Assembly (NCBI GenBank): GCA_026413605.1
Contig: JAOAKM010000008.1
Span: 1-35,094 of the forward strand
DNA length: 35,094 nucleotides
Reading direction: 5' to 3'
Source: Candidatus Nezhaarchaeota archaeon
Lineage (GTDB): Archaea; Thermoproteota; Methanomethylicia; Nezhaarchaeales; B40-G2
Within the stretch, counting starts at the first letter, position 1, and each line of letters begins with the position of its first letter. Both the position numbers and the translations under genes were made by a program. Below are positions 23,289 to 30,615 of this stretch, piece after piece. The notes beneath the pieces are model-generated. The model made no database searches. It was not told the origin of the DNA and saw only the letters and a program-made list of their open reading frames with translations.

Positions 23289-24396
23289 CCCTCTTCCACC
23301 TCCTAATTAAAGCGAGGGCTACAAGGAGAGAGCTGTATACAGCTACAACTACCGTCGTCCATAAGAGGAGGGTTAGGGGTGTTTGAAGTGGGTTTAAGAG
23401 GAGGTCGGCTACCTGCCTAAGGAGTAGAGCGAGCAAGACGCAGAAGATAGCGCTTAGCACCTCACGGCTAATAGGCTTCCCCTCGAGGTACTTATCTATC
23501 CCGTGTCCAATCAGTAGCACTAAGAGGGAGGCCATAATCACGTCTACGTTGTATACCTTAGTTATGAAGGTGGGCACGTTAGGCAGCGCCAAGAAAGCTC
23601 CCACGAGCCGAGGCACCTCAGCTATCTCAAAGCCCCCCCGATCAGCTATGTAGGAGGCCACAGCGGATGAGCCCAAGTAGATGGCCACGCTCAGAATGAT
23701 TATGGCTATGAGGGTGCTCATGAAGACTATGGGGGACGAAGACCAAGAACTAGCCAGCGCTCTATCTATGGAGAAGCCCTTAACGATTAGCGCCAAGCCA
23801 ACAATGAAGAGCAGGGCCACTCCAGCATAGTGCGCAAGCCCTAAGCTAGCGAGAATACCAGTCGCCACTAAAAATATCCCAGGTATCCCGACGAGGTAGG
23901 CAGAGTACCTAGGGTCCTCCAAGACCCTTCTGACGTACTTAGCTAATAGTAGGTAGGTCTCCTCAACGCTCCTAGACTGCCTAACGATGATCCTCCTTAT
24001 CGACACTATGGGGAGCTTTGACTGAATTAGCGGTATGACGTGTTCGTCGGCTGCGCCATCACTAACCACCACCGCAGCGTCAGCTGAGTATGCCTTTAAA
24101 GCTTCGTCAAGCTCCCTTGCAATCTTCAGATCGGCCTTAAGCCCTCCCTCTAGCACCCCTGCGAGTGTAACAAGCTCGCAGCTCACCCCCTCCTCTCTAA
24201 GCTTGTCTAAGACTTGGATAGCGGCGAAGAGGGCGTTCACATCAGAGTCGTCTGGTGAGGCCAAAGCGAAGCGAGTAGCAGCCTCTAAGTTAGCCTGCCT
24301 CCCAATAATCGGGGTCTTGGCGTTAGCCACCCTGCCTATGTCGTCGTCCCTGTCTACGTAAATAACGAGCACGCGCTGTCCAGCCTCCCTACTCAA
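23254..24396 (-). CDS. DUF373 family integral membrane protein
   Basis: An archaeal conserved family (COG2237) of unknown function. The N-terminal soluble part (about 155 residues) opens with VLVIYVDRDDDIG, a strand followed by an acidic cluster. It continues through PIIGRQANLEAATRFALASPDDSDVNA and DGAADEHVIP, all hallmarks of DUF373. The C-terminal half has six or more hydrophobic membrane segments. I prefer the TTG at 24396, which has GGAGGGTGG five bases upstream and overlaps the coiled-coil gene stop by eight bases. The GTG at 24405 directly abuts that site. The gene is inside a four-gene run and overlaps the phosphorylase start. Confidence 0.85.
   Translation of the reverse strand: MSREAGQRVLVIYVDRDDDIGRVANAKTPIIGRQANLEAATRFALASPDDSDVNALFAAIQVLDKLREEGVSCELVTLAGVLEGGLKADLKIARELDEALKAYSADAAVVVSDGAADEHVIPLIQSKLPIVSIRRIIVRQSRSVEETYLLLAKYVRRVLEDPRYSAYLVGIPGIFLVATGILASLGLAHYAGVALLFIVGLALIVKGFSIDRALASSWSSSPIVFMSTLIAIIILSVAIYLGSSAVASYIADRGGFEIAEVPRLVGAFLALPNVPTFITKVYNVDVIMASLLVLLIGHGIDKYLEGKPISREVLSAIFCVLLALLLRQVADLLLNPLQTPLTLLLWTTVVVAVYSSLLVALALIRRWKRAEGRDNCRKWG
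23286..23303 (-). promoter_or_regulatory. Strong ribosome binding site and CTG initiation codon of the phosphorylase
   Basis: On the minus strand GGAGGTGG (23303-23296) is followed after seven bases by CTG (23288-23286). The spacing equals that of the hel308 ATA. The site lies inside the DUF373 coding sequence. Confidence 0.6.
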
Positions 24397-25165
24397 TGGG
24401 GCCACCCTCCCTGCTGACCATGGACTCCATAAGCACCTTCAGCTCCTCTAACGTTACCCTCCCCCCTTCTCTAAGCCTCTCTAGGGCCCTCTTAGCTACT
24501 TCCTCCCTCCTCCTAAACACCTCAGCTACTCTCTCAGCCTCCCTAGCCATCTTCTCCTCAAGACTCCTCTCTAACTCAGTCTTAAGCGCCCTGACCCCCT
24601 CCCTAGCCTTGCTTACATGTTCCTTAGCCTCCCCGAGCTCCTCCTCAACCCTCCTTAGCTCCTCTTTAACTCGAGAGCCCTCCTCTTTTAGACTACGTGC
24701 TCTCTCAAGGCCCTCCCTCAACTTAGCCTTGAGCTGCTCCACAACCCTCAGCTTTCCATAAGCCTCGCTCCTCAGCTCTCTAGCCCTCCTCCACGCCCTG
24801 AGCTGGCTGACAAGCTCGGCCATCCTATCGACAAGCTCTTTCTCTCCCCTTCGACTATGCGGGCGTGTCTGATATTTCCACTCGAGTTCCTTGAGCTCCC
24901 TCTGAATAAGCTCTTCGTCTGCTAGCCTAGCCTCCAGCTCCTTAGCTTGCTTAAGCAAATTAGAGGCCTCGTTCCTTAGCCTAGCCACTTCTCTCTTAGC
25001 TTCCTCAACCTGCTTCAAATAGGCAGCCCTCTCTCCACGTATCCTCCTCAGCTCTTCCTTCAGCTTCCTCAGCTCAAGTAGTTTTGATTCTAGGCGCCTC
25101 TTAGAGCGCTTAAGCTCCCCCTCGGCCTCCTTGAGCTGGCTGGCTAGCTTAGCTAAGCGATCCAT
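24389..25165 (-). CDS. COG1340 archaeal coiled-coil protein
   Basis: A 258-residue, highly charged, almost wholly helical protein with long heptad-like stretches of Leu, Glu, Lys and Arg. A break in the middle reads LEWKYQTRPHSRRGEKELVDRM, which matches the L-E-W-K-x-Q-T ... E-K-E-L-V motif of COG1340. The family is broadly conserved in archaea and has no proven function. A C-terminal GRVTLEELKVLME helix may be a small capping domain. No membrane segment or ATPase head is present, so it is not an SMC or Rad50. Start ATG at 25165, one base after the M24 peptidase stop. Confidence 0.82.
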   Translation of the reverse strand: MDRLAKLASQLKEAEGELKRSKRRLESKLLELRKLKEELRRIRGERAAYLKQVEEAKREVARLRNEASNLLKQAKELEARLADEELIQRELKELEWKYQTRPHSRRGEKELVDRMAELVSQLRAWRRARELRSEAYGKLRVVEQLKAKLREGLERARSLKEEGSRVKEELRRVEEELGEAKEHVSKAREGVRALKTELERSLEEKMAREAERVAEVFRRREEVAKRALERLREGGRVTLEELKVLMESMVSREGGPIE

Positions 25166-25166
25166 G

Positions 25167-26270
25167 CTAGAGCACCATTACCTCGCTTAAGGTGCTTAGC
25201 CTACGGGGCCCGTCCTTCGCGACAAGGTATACATCTTCTACTCTAACTCCACCCTGGCCCCTAAAGTAGAGGCCCGGCTCTAGCGTTACGACCATCCGAG
25301 GCCTTAGCCTGTACCTAGACTTGGGCGATAGTGCAGGGGCTTCGTGGACGCTTAGCCCTAGTCCATGGCCCACTCCGTGTATAAAGTATTTAGCCAGCCC
25401 CCTTCTCCTAAGTATATACCTAGTCTCTAGGTCAACGCTCCTCGCCTGGAGCCCAGGCTTTAGAAGTAGCTCAGCAGCCCTCTTAGCCTCTAAGACCGCC
25501 TCGATAGAGTCCTCTACCCAAGGCTTTGGGCTACCTACTACCACCGTCCTAGATATGTCTGAGCAGTATCCCTCAACCTTGACGCCAAAGTCTATGACTA
25601 CTGGTTCACCGCTCACCAATTTAGCTCCACCAGCGGGTCGGTGAGGCTGAGAGGAGCGCGGGCTACATGAGACGATGGGGTCGAAGGCGATGCCATCAGC
25701 CCCGGCCTTCCTAGCCTCAGCCTCCATTACTCCAGCGGTCTCCCGCTCGCTCACTCCGTTGATAAGGGCTTCCACACCTCTAAGTATACTTTTTTCAGCA
25801 GCCTCGACAGCCCTCCTTATTAGCGATACCTCTACTTCTTCCTTTACTTCCCTCAGCTCCTCAACTAAGCCTGAGGCATCGGTAAGGCGTCCAGGCCCCA
25901 GCCACTTTTCTAGCTCTAAGTAGGCCTTATGGCTTAAGTAGCCAGCCTCTACTCCAAGCCTTTCACGCCTAACCAGCTTCTCTAAGGCCTCCCTAATGCT
26001 CTTCCTTAACTCCCTAACCTCAATAGAGCCCCCCACTAGTTCCTCAGCCTCTTCCAAGTCTAACTTTGGCACTAGCAATACGGCGAGCCCGTCGACTGAG
26101 GCTAGGAAGTAGCATGTCCTTGGAGGGTAGCTTGCCGCAGGGAAGCCCGTCAAGTACTCAATGTTCTCAGGGACTGATGCCAAGAAGCAATCAAGCCCAC
26201 GCTTCTCTAGTTGCTTAAGCAACTTCTTAAGTCTCCTAGACCTGCCTCTCCGAGGCACAGGGTAACTCAT
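25167..26270 (-). CDS. pepQ: M24 family Xaa-Pro dipeptidase/aminopeptidase
   Basis: Metallopeptidase that cleaves next to proline. Its 367 residues comprise a creatinase-like N-terminal domain (about 1-135) and a pita-bread catalytic domain. All five metal ligands are visible: Asp in VIDFGVKVEGYCSD (two Asp), His in HGVGHGLGLSVHE, and two Glu in TLEPG and RVEDVYLV. The ATG is at 26270. It is the first gene of a tightly packed run (peptidase, coiled coil, DUF373, phosphorylase). The association with two uncharacterised families is more interesting than the peptidase itself. Confidence 0.93.
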   Translation of the reverse strand: MSYPVPRRGRSRRLKKLLKQLEKRGLDCFLASVPENIEYLTGFPAASYPPRTCYFLASVDGLAVLLVPKLDLEEAEELVGGSIEVRELRKSIREALEKLVRRERLGVEAGYLSHKAYLELEKWLGPGRLTDASGLVEELREVKEEVEVSLIRRAVEAAEKSILRGVEALINGVSERETAGVMEAEARKAGADGIAFDPIVSCSPRSSQPHRPAGGAKLVSGEPVVIDFGVKVEGYCSDISRTVVVGSPKPWVEDSIEAVLEAKRAAELLLKPGLQARSVDLETRYILRRRGLAKYFIHGVGHGLGLSVHEAPALSPKSRYRLRPRMVVTLEPGLYFRGQGGVRVEDVYLVAKDGPRRLSTLSEVMVL

Positions 26271-26350
26271 CCTCCCCTAGGCTAAGCGAGTTACGCTACT
26301 GGCGTAAGAGTTAAAGACCTATACGTAAAAGAGCGTGTCCCGAGCCTTAA

Positions 26351-26743
26351 ATGAGTGCCTGGCAAGGGAGAGATTTCAGGAGGCTTACAGGGGGCAAAGT
26401 AAGGCCCCACCGTGGAAAGCGGAAGTACGAAGTAGGCAGCTACCCAACTGAAACAGTAGTTGGTGAGAGTGAAAGTAGGGTAAGAGTAAGAGTAAGGGGG
26501 GGAGGCCTTAAGACGAGGCTAAAGGTAGCCTCCTTCGTAAACGTGAGCAACCCATCTACAGGCCGGACGGAGAGGCTTAGGATACTACAAGTAGTATCTA
26601 ACCCAGCTAGCGTCGACTACTCTAGGAGAGGAGTGCTTACGAAGGGCGCAATAGTAAAGACGGAGGCAGGCTTAGTTAAAATAACGTCCCGCCCAGGCCA
26701 AGATGGAGTAGTCAACGGGATACTTACTGAGCCGCAGCCCTAA
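26351..26743 (+). CDS. rps8e: 30S ribosomal protein S8e
   Basis: Archaeal/eukaryotic small-subunit ribosomal protein of 130 residues. It has the classic WQGRDFRRLTGGKVRPHRGKR opening, VRVRGGGLKTRL, FVNVSNP, and the SRPGQDGVVNGIL C-terminus. The ATG at 26351 follows an AT-rich CTATACGTAAAA (26319-26330) by about 20 bases, so the message may be leaderless. It is convergent with srp19, with a 20-base overlap of 3' coding ends. Confidence 0.96.
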   Translation: MSAWQGRDFRRLTGGKVRPHRGKRKYEVGSYPTETVVGESESRVRVRVRGGGLKTRLKVASFVNVSNPSTGRTERLRILQVVSNPASVDYSRRGVLTKGAIVKTEAGLVKITSRPGQDGVVNGILTEPQP

Positions 26744-27032
26744 TACTCTTCAATATGCTAGCCACCTTACTGAGCAGCTCACTCTTGCGCAGCTTCTTCT
26801 CCACCAAGATTAGGCCCTTATAGTCCCACCAGCACCTAGGATAGCGCACCCCCTCTACTACCTTGACTCCTAACCCTAGGCCTAGCTTCTTAATGGCCTC
26901 TAACACCTCCTCTAGCCTGGGCCTATCGACCGCCAGCTCCCTAGATACCCTCCTACCCTGTTTCCTAGTCTTAGACCTGTCGAAGTATACTAAGTAGAGG
27001 CGCTGCCAGCCACTCTCCTTCAACCTAGTCAC
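26724..27032 (-). CDS. srp19: Signal recognition particle protein SRP19
   Basis: Binds the tips of 7S RNA helices 6 and 8 so that SRP54 can join the particle. The 102-residue protein begins WQRLYLVYFDRSKTRKQGRR, with the conserved YFD-x-x-(K/R)-(S/T)-x-x-x-G-R-R pattern. It contains PRCWWDYKGLILVE and ends in a basic Ala-rich tail. The GTG at 27032 is about 26 bases downstream of a TATA-like CTTCTAAAGG, so it may be leaderless. A TTG three codons later has GGTGA five bases upstream and is an alternative. The SRP RNA gene is not in the window. Confidence 0.93.
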   Translation of the reverse strand: MTRLKESGWQRLYLVYFDRSKTRKQGRRVSRELAVDRPRLEEVLEAIKKLGLGLGVKVVEGVRYPRCWWDYKGLILVEKKLRKSELLSKVASILKSIRAAAQ

Positions 27033-27184
27033 CTATACGTCTACCTGTGCCCGCCTTTAGAAGTTGTCGCCCTGATCTAATCTGTGGCGCTAGGCTGGAG
27101 GAGGCTCCGGGGGGCGCGGAGCAATGACCACAAGGTACTTATACGACACGAGAAAAACACTACCTCGCCCCCGAGGATGATTAC

Positions 27185-27421
27185 TTGAGGAGACTCGGTA
27201 GGATACTTCACATACTGAAGAACGGCCTTCTACTAGTCAAGCTCCAAGACCCTAGGCCTCCCCTCATAGGCTCCAACGTGCTAAGTAGAGACGGGGAGGT
27301 CGTAGGAGTGGTGCGTGACGTAATAGGCAATGTATCTTCGCCCTACGTAGTAGTAAAACCGCTGAGGAAGCCCTCTAGAAAGCTAGTAGCTGAGCTATAC
27401 ATTGAGGATAGGTGTATGTAG
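27185..27421 (+). CDS. gar1: H/ACA RNP protein Gar1
   Basis: Core subunit of the archaeal H/ACA ribonucleoprotein, with Cbf5, Nop10 and L7Ae, that makes guide-directed pseudouridines and promotes product release. The 78-residue beta-barrel protein shows LGRILHILKNGLLLVKL, GSNVLSRDGEVVGVV, the DVIGNVSSPYVVVKP signature, and ELYI. TTG start at 27185, preceded by GAGGATGATT and by a TATA-like CTTATACG at 27138-27145. Its stop codon is one base before the TFB start, so gar1 and tfb share a transcript, a linkage seen in other archaea. Confidence 0.92.
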   Translation: MRRLGRILHILKNGLLLVKLQDPRPPLIGSNVLSRDGEVVGVVRDVIGNVSSPYVVVKPLRKPSRKLVAELYIEDRCM

Positions 27422-27422
27422 C

Positions 27423-28352
27423 ATGGAGACCCCTAGGTTAATGAGCGTGAGCGCTAAGTGCCCCGAGTGTGGTGGGGCGAGGCTAGTAAAGGACTACGAC
27501 AGGGCCGAGATGACCTGCCTCTGTTGCGGCCTCGTAATTAAGGAGAGACTAATCGACCCTGGGCCTGAGTGGAGGGCCTTTGACCTTGAGCAGCAAGATA
27601 AGCGAGCGAGGACAGGGGCCCCCCTAACCAGTACTATTCACGACAAGGGGCTTTCCACAGTAATCGACTGGACGAACCGTGATGCTTCAGGTAGAGGCCT
27701 AAGCCTATCAAAGAGGATCCAGGCCTACAAGCTTCGCAAATGGCAGCAGCGCAGCCGCCTATCTAGCGCCTCCGACCGCAACCTTGCCCACGCCCTATCT
27801 GAGCTAGAGAGGATGGCCTCCCAGCTCGGGTTGCCTAGGGGGGTGTGTGAAGAGGCCGCTGTTATATACAGGAAAATAGTGGAGGGGAGGCTGGTCAGGG
27901 GGAGGTCTATTGAGAGCATGGTAGCTGCCGCAATCTACATGGCGTGCCGTAAAGTTAAGTTGCCCAGAACTCTCGACGAAATTGCTAATGCCTCCCGAGT
28001 ATCGAAGAGGGACGTCGGAAGAAGCTACCGCTTCCTCCTACGCCTAACCTCAACCAAAGTACTGCCTACAGCCTCAATAAGTTATGTCCCTAGGCTCGTC
28101 TCAAAGCTAAAGCTGCCTAGTGAAGTACAGCTAGAAGCCATAAAGATACTTGAGAAAGCGGCTGAAGCAGGGCTAACCTCTGGCAGGGGGCCCATGGGGA
28201 TGGTGGCCGCTGCTATATACGTAGCCAGTGCCTTATTACAGTGCAAGTGTACTCAGAGAGACGTAGCTGCTTCCGCCAACGTCACTGAGGTTACTGTTAG
28301 GAACCGATACCAAGAGCTCTTGAAGAAGCTAGACTTCATAGTGATGATGTAG
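27423..28352 (+). CDS. tfb: Transcription initiation factor B (TFB)
   Basis: TFIIB homologue that bridges TBP-TATA and RNA polymerase and sets promoter direction through the BRE. It has 309 residues. The N-terminal zinc ribbon has CPEC (Cys13, 16) and CLCCG (Cys32, 35). The B-reader follows (GPEWRAF), then two cyclin-like repeats beginning near residues 120 and 220, each with an AAAIY segment (MVAAAIYMACR and MVAAAIYVASA). The ATG at 27423 is preceded by AGGTG within gar1. The frame remains open seven codons upstream, without conservation. Confidence 0.96.
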   Translation: METPRLMSVSAKCPECGGARLVKDYDRAEMTCLCCGLVIKERLIDPGPEWRAFDLEQQDKRARTGAPLTSTIHDKGLSTVIDWTNRDASGRGLSLSKRIQAYKLRKWQQRSRLSSASDRNLAHALSELERMASQLGLPRGVCEEAAVIYRKIVEGRLVRGRSIESMVAAAIYMACRKVKLPRTLDEIANASRVSKRDVGRSYRFLLRLTSTKVLPTASISYVPRLVSKLKLPSEVQLEAIKILEKAAEAGLTSGRGPMGMVAAAIYVASALLQCKCTQRDVAASANVTEVTVRNRYQELLKKLDFIVMM

Positions 28353-28424
28353 CGCGCGCCATCAATAGCCGCTATGCACTAGTTCCCTATGTATGAGGGC
28401 CATCTAAATATATAGGAGGGACCT

Positions 28425-28820
28425 TTGCATACATATCTTAGGTTCGCCGCTTTGTCCTCACTGAGTGAAGTCGAGGAGAGGGCCCTGAAGATCGTGAAGA
28501 ACTCAGGAGAAGTTTTACAGTGCGACCTATGGAAGGCACTTAACTTAAGCAGCCGCGAGGGCTCAAGAGTAGCAGCGAGGCTTGAGCGTAAAGGACTGGT
28601 AAGGAGGGAGCCCCTAGTCCACAATAAGCGTAGAACCTACAAAATAGTACTAGCAGGCCAGAGGACGAAGGTAACAGTCGACGGGGTGCTCTCCTGCCCA
28701 TGCTTCTCCTGCCTAGACATTGAGCGCTGTGCACCGGGCCGGCCAATTAACCCAGGTAAGTGCTTGGCATTAACCAAGTGGCTTCAGCAAGAGGCCGCCT
28801 CTATGGAGGCCTCCCATTGA
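28425..28820 (+). CDS. TFE-beta (RPC34/RPC39-like) transcription factor with Fe-S motif
   Basis: Winged-helix protein of 131 residues. It is followed by a Cys pattern C-x2-C-x5-C-x10-C (Cys93, 96, 102, 113) and KWLQ, the same layout as the C-terminal segment of RNA polymerase III subunit RPC39 and crenarchaeal TFE-beta, where it binds a 4Fe-4S cluster. TFE-beta pairs with TFE-alpha to help open promoter DNA. The winged helix spans about residues 12-75 (EVEERALKIV, LERKGLV, TYKIV). TTG start at 28425 with GGAGGG four bases upstream. It lies 72 bases after tfb, so three initiation-related functions are linked. Another winged-helix regulator with Fe-S is the alternative, less likely. Confidence 0.83.
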   Translation: MHTYLRFAALSSLSEVEERALKIVKNSGEVLQCDLWKALNLSSREGSRVAARLERKGLVRREPLVHNKRRTYKIVLAGQRTKVTVDGVLSCPCFSCLDIERCAPGRPINPGKCLALTKWLQQEAASMEASH

Positions 28821-29419
28821 GGCGTAGAGAGGAGAGGAGAGACCACTACTATCGTTTAGCGAAACGGCTTGGCTATAGGTCTAGGGCGGCGTTTAAGCTA
28901 AAGGAGGCCGCTCGTAGCCTAAACTTACTAAGGACAGGGGACGTGGTCGTAGACTTAGGAGCAGCCCCCGGCGGCTGGGTTCAGGTGGCTAGGGAGTTCG
29001 TAGGTGACAGGGGCTTCGTACTAGGGGTAGACATATCTCATATTAAGCCAATGCCGTGGAGTAACGTTAAGCTACTACGTATAGACGTGGAGCAGCCCGA
29101 AGCCCCTCAGGTAGTACTTAGCCACCTGCCTAGGAAGGCAGACGTCGTGCTGTCAGACCTTTCACCTAAACTCTCAGGTATATGGGAGCTAGACGTCGCT
29201 AGGCAGGCCTCGCTAGTCGACGCGGCCCTTAGGATCATCGACGCAGTTTTACGCAGAGGCGGGAGGGCGCTAATTAAGGTCTTTCAGGGGCCTGGCTTCG
29301 AAGAAGTATTGAGCAAGATTAGAGATAGGTTTGAGGCCGTGAAGCTAGTAAGGCCGAGGGCGACAAGGACTAGCAGCGCTGAGGTATATGTAGCCGCTCT
29401 CAACTATAAGTTGAGTTGA
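28817..29419 (+). CDS. rlmE: RlmE/FtsJ-type 2'-O-ribose methyltransferase
   Basis: Methylates a ribose in the 23S rRNA A-loop region (Um2552 by homology), or a tRNA position in the Trm7 branch. The 200-residue protein has the SAM motif VDLGAAPGGWVQVA and the catalytic K-D-K-E set: Lys in RAAFKL, Asp in LSDLSP, Lys in LIKVFQG, and Glu in SSAEVYV. The TTG at 28817 overlaps the TFE-beta stop as TTGA, with GGAGG upstream. The longer frame back to 28760 lies inside TFE-beta. It is joined to trm1 by another TTGA junction. Confidence 0.92.
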   Translation: MRRREERRDHYYRLAKRLGYRSRAAFKLKEAARSLNLLRTGDVVVDLGAAPGGWVQVAREFVGDRGFVLGVDISHIKPMPWSNVKLLRIDVEQPEAPQVVLSHLPRKADVVLSDLSPKLSGIWELDVARQASLVDAALRIIDAVLRRGGRALIKVFQGPGFEEVLSKIRDRFEAVKLVRPRATRTSSAEVYVAALNYKLS

Positions 29420-30615
29420 GCCAGCTCGACCTGACGCGACTGAAGAGGGTATCCGAGGGTAAAGTAGTAGTCCTTGTTCCCGATGAAGCCGAGCCTACGC
29501 GAAGCGTGTTCTACAACCCGGCGATGGAAATTAGCCGAGATATAGCTGTCTGCTGCATACGGGCCTACCAGGCAATTGAAGGCATAAAACAGCTCTCTAT
29601 AGCTGAGCCCCTGACAGCTAGCGGTGTGAGGGGAATTAGGTATGCCAAGGAAGTCAGAGGGGTTCGCGAAGTAGTATTAGGCGACGTAAACCCACTGGCA
29701 GTTAAGCTAGCCGTGATGAACGTAGAGCTAAACGGGCTCGGCGACGTTGCCACCGTGAGGCATGAAGAAGCCAACAGGCTACTAGCCTCTAGATCCTCTC
29801 CTAGTTTAAAGTTCGACGTGATCGACATAGACCCCTTCGGCTCCCCGGCCCCCTTCATTGAGGCCTCAATCAGAGCGCTGCGCGATAGAGGCCTACTGAT
29901 GTTAACTGCCACAGACACCCCTCCGCTCTGCGGGATCTACCCAAGCGTAGCTGAGAGGCGCTATGGGGTGAGGTCGCTTAAGGTAGAGTATTGCCACGAG
30001 CAGGCGTTAAGAATACTATTAGCCCACGTGGCCCTAAGTGCGCTTAAGCTAGACGCGTCAATTCAACCCCTCCTCTCATACGCTCTGAGACATCATTATA
30101 GAGTATGTGTAAAGATAAGAGCGGGGGCCACCGAGGCCGCTCACTGTTTAAAGAACTTAGGCACCCTCCTCCACTGCTTCGAGTGCGGCCATCGCGAAAT
30201 GCTTGCTAGCAGAGGCGTACAGTATGAGAGGTGCCCTATATGTGGAGCCAAGGCGCATAGTGCTTCACCCATATGGCGTGCCCAGCTTCTCGACAGCAAC
30301 TTTGTATCTAAGGTGCTTGATGAAGTAGTGCAGAGCGACTTTAAGCACAGGGGCTTCGAGGAGGCCTTTTTAAGGAGGCTTACTGAAGAGGCCGGGGCAC
30401 CGCCACTTTACTATACGCTCGACGAAGTATGCAGGAAGCTTAGGCGTCCTCAGCCGAAAATTAGCGAAGCGCTAAGTGTTCTTAGGAAGTGGGGCTTTGA
30501 AGCATGCCGCACCCACTTCCATCCTAAGGGGGTTAAGACCAACGCCCTCGTAACAGACCTCTACGCCGTAGTTAGGATGTTAACGAAGCATTGTGCCAGC
30601 CATAAAAGCAGCTAA
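29416..30615 (+). CDS. trm1: tRNA (guanine26-N2)-dimethyltransferase Trm1
   Basis: Makes m2,2G26 in tRNAs. The 399-residue protein carries the early substrate motif (FYNPAMEISRDIAV), a SAM fold with GDVNPLAV, and the catalytic DIDPFGSPAPF. A four-Cys zinc site CFECGH ... CPICG (about residues 254-275) and a winged-helix-like C-terminal domain follow. The TTG start at 29416 overlaps the rlmE stop as TTGA. Its last 36 bases overlap the convergent UbiA gene. G26 in the local tRNA-Pro is a possible substrate. Confidence 0.96.
   Translation: MSQLDLTRLKRVSEGKVVVLVPDEAEPTRSVFYNPAMEISRDIAVCCIRAYQAIEGIKQLSIAEPLTASGVRGIRYAKEVRGVREVVLGDVNPLAVKLAVMNVELNGLGDVATVRHEEANRLLASRSSPSLKFDVIDIDPFGSPAPFIEASIRALRDRGLLMLTATDTPPLCGIYPSVAERRYGVRSLKVEYCHEQALRILLAHVALSALKLDASIQPLLSYALRHHYRVCVKIRAGATEAAHCLKNLGTLLHCFECGHREMLASRGVQYERCPICGAKAHSASPIWRAQLLDSNFVSKVLDEVVQSDFKHRGFEEAFLRRLTEEAGAPPLYYTLDEVCRKLRRPQPKISEALSVLRKWGFEACRTHFHPKGVKTNALVTDLYAVVRMLTKHCASHKSS

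Noticed and set aside
28404-28414. CTAAATATATA as TATA box of the TFE-beta gene
   Set aside because: Transcription would start about 26 bases downstream, after the TTG at 28425 that has the good ribosome site. It may simply be AT-rich spacer, or the true start may be the TTG at 28452.
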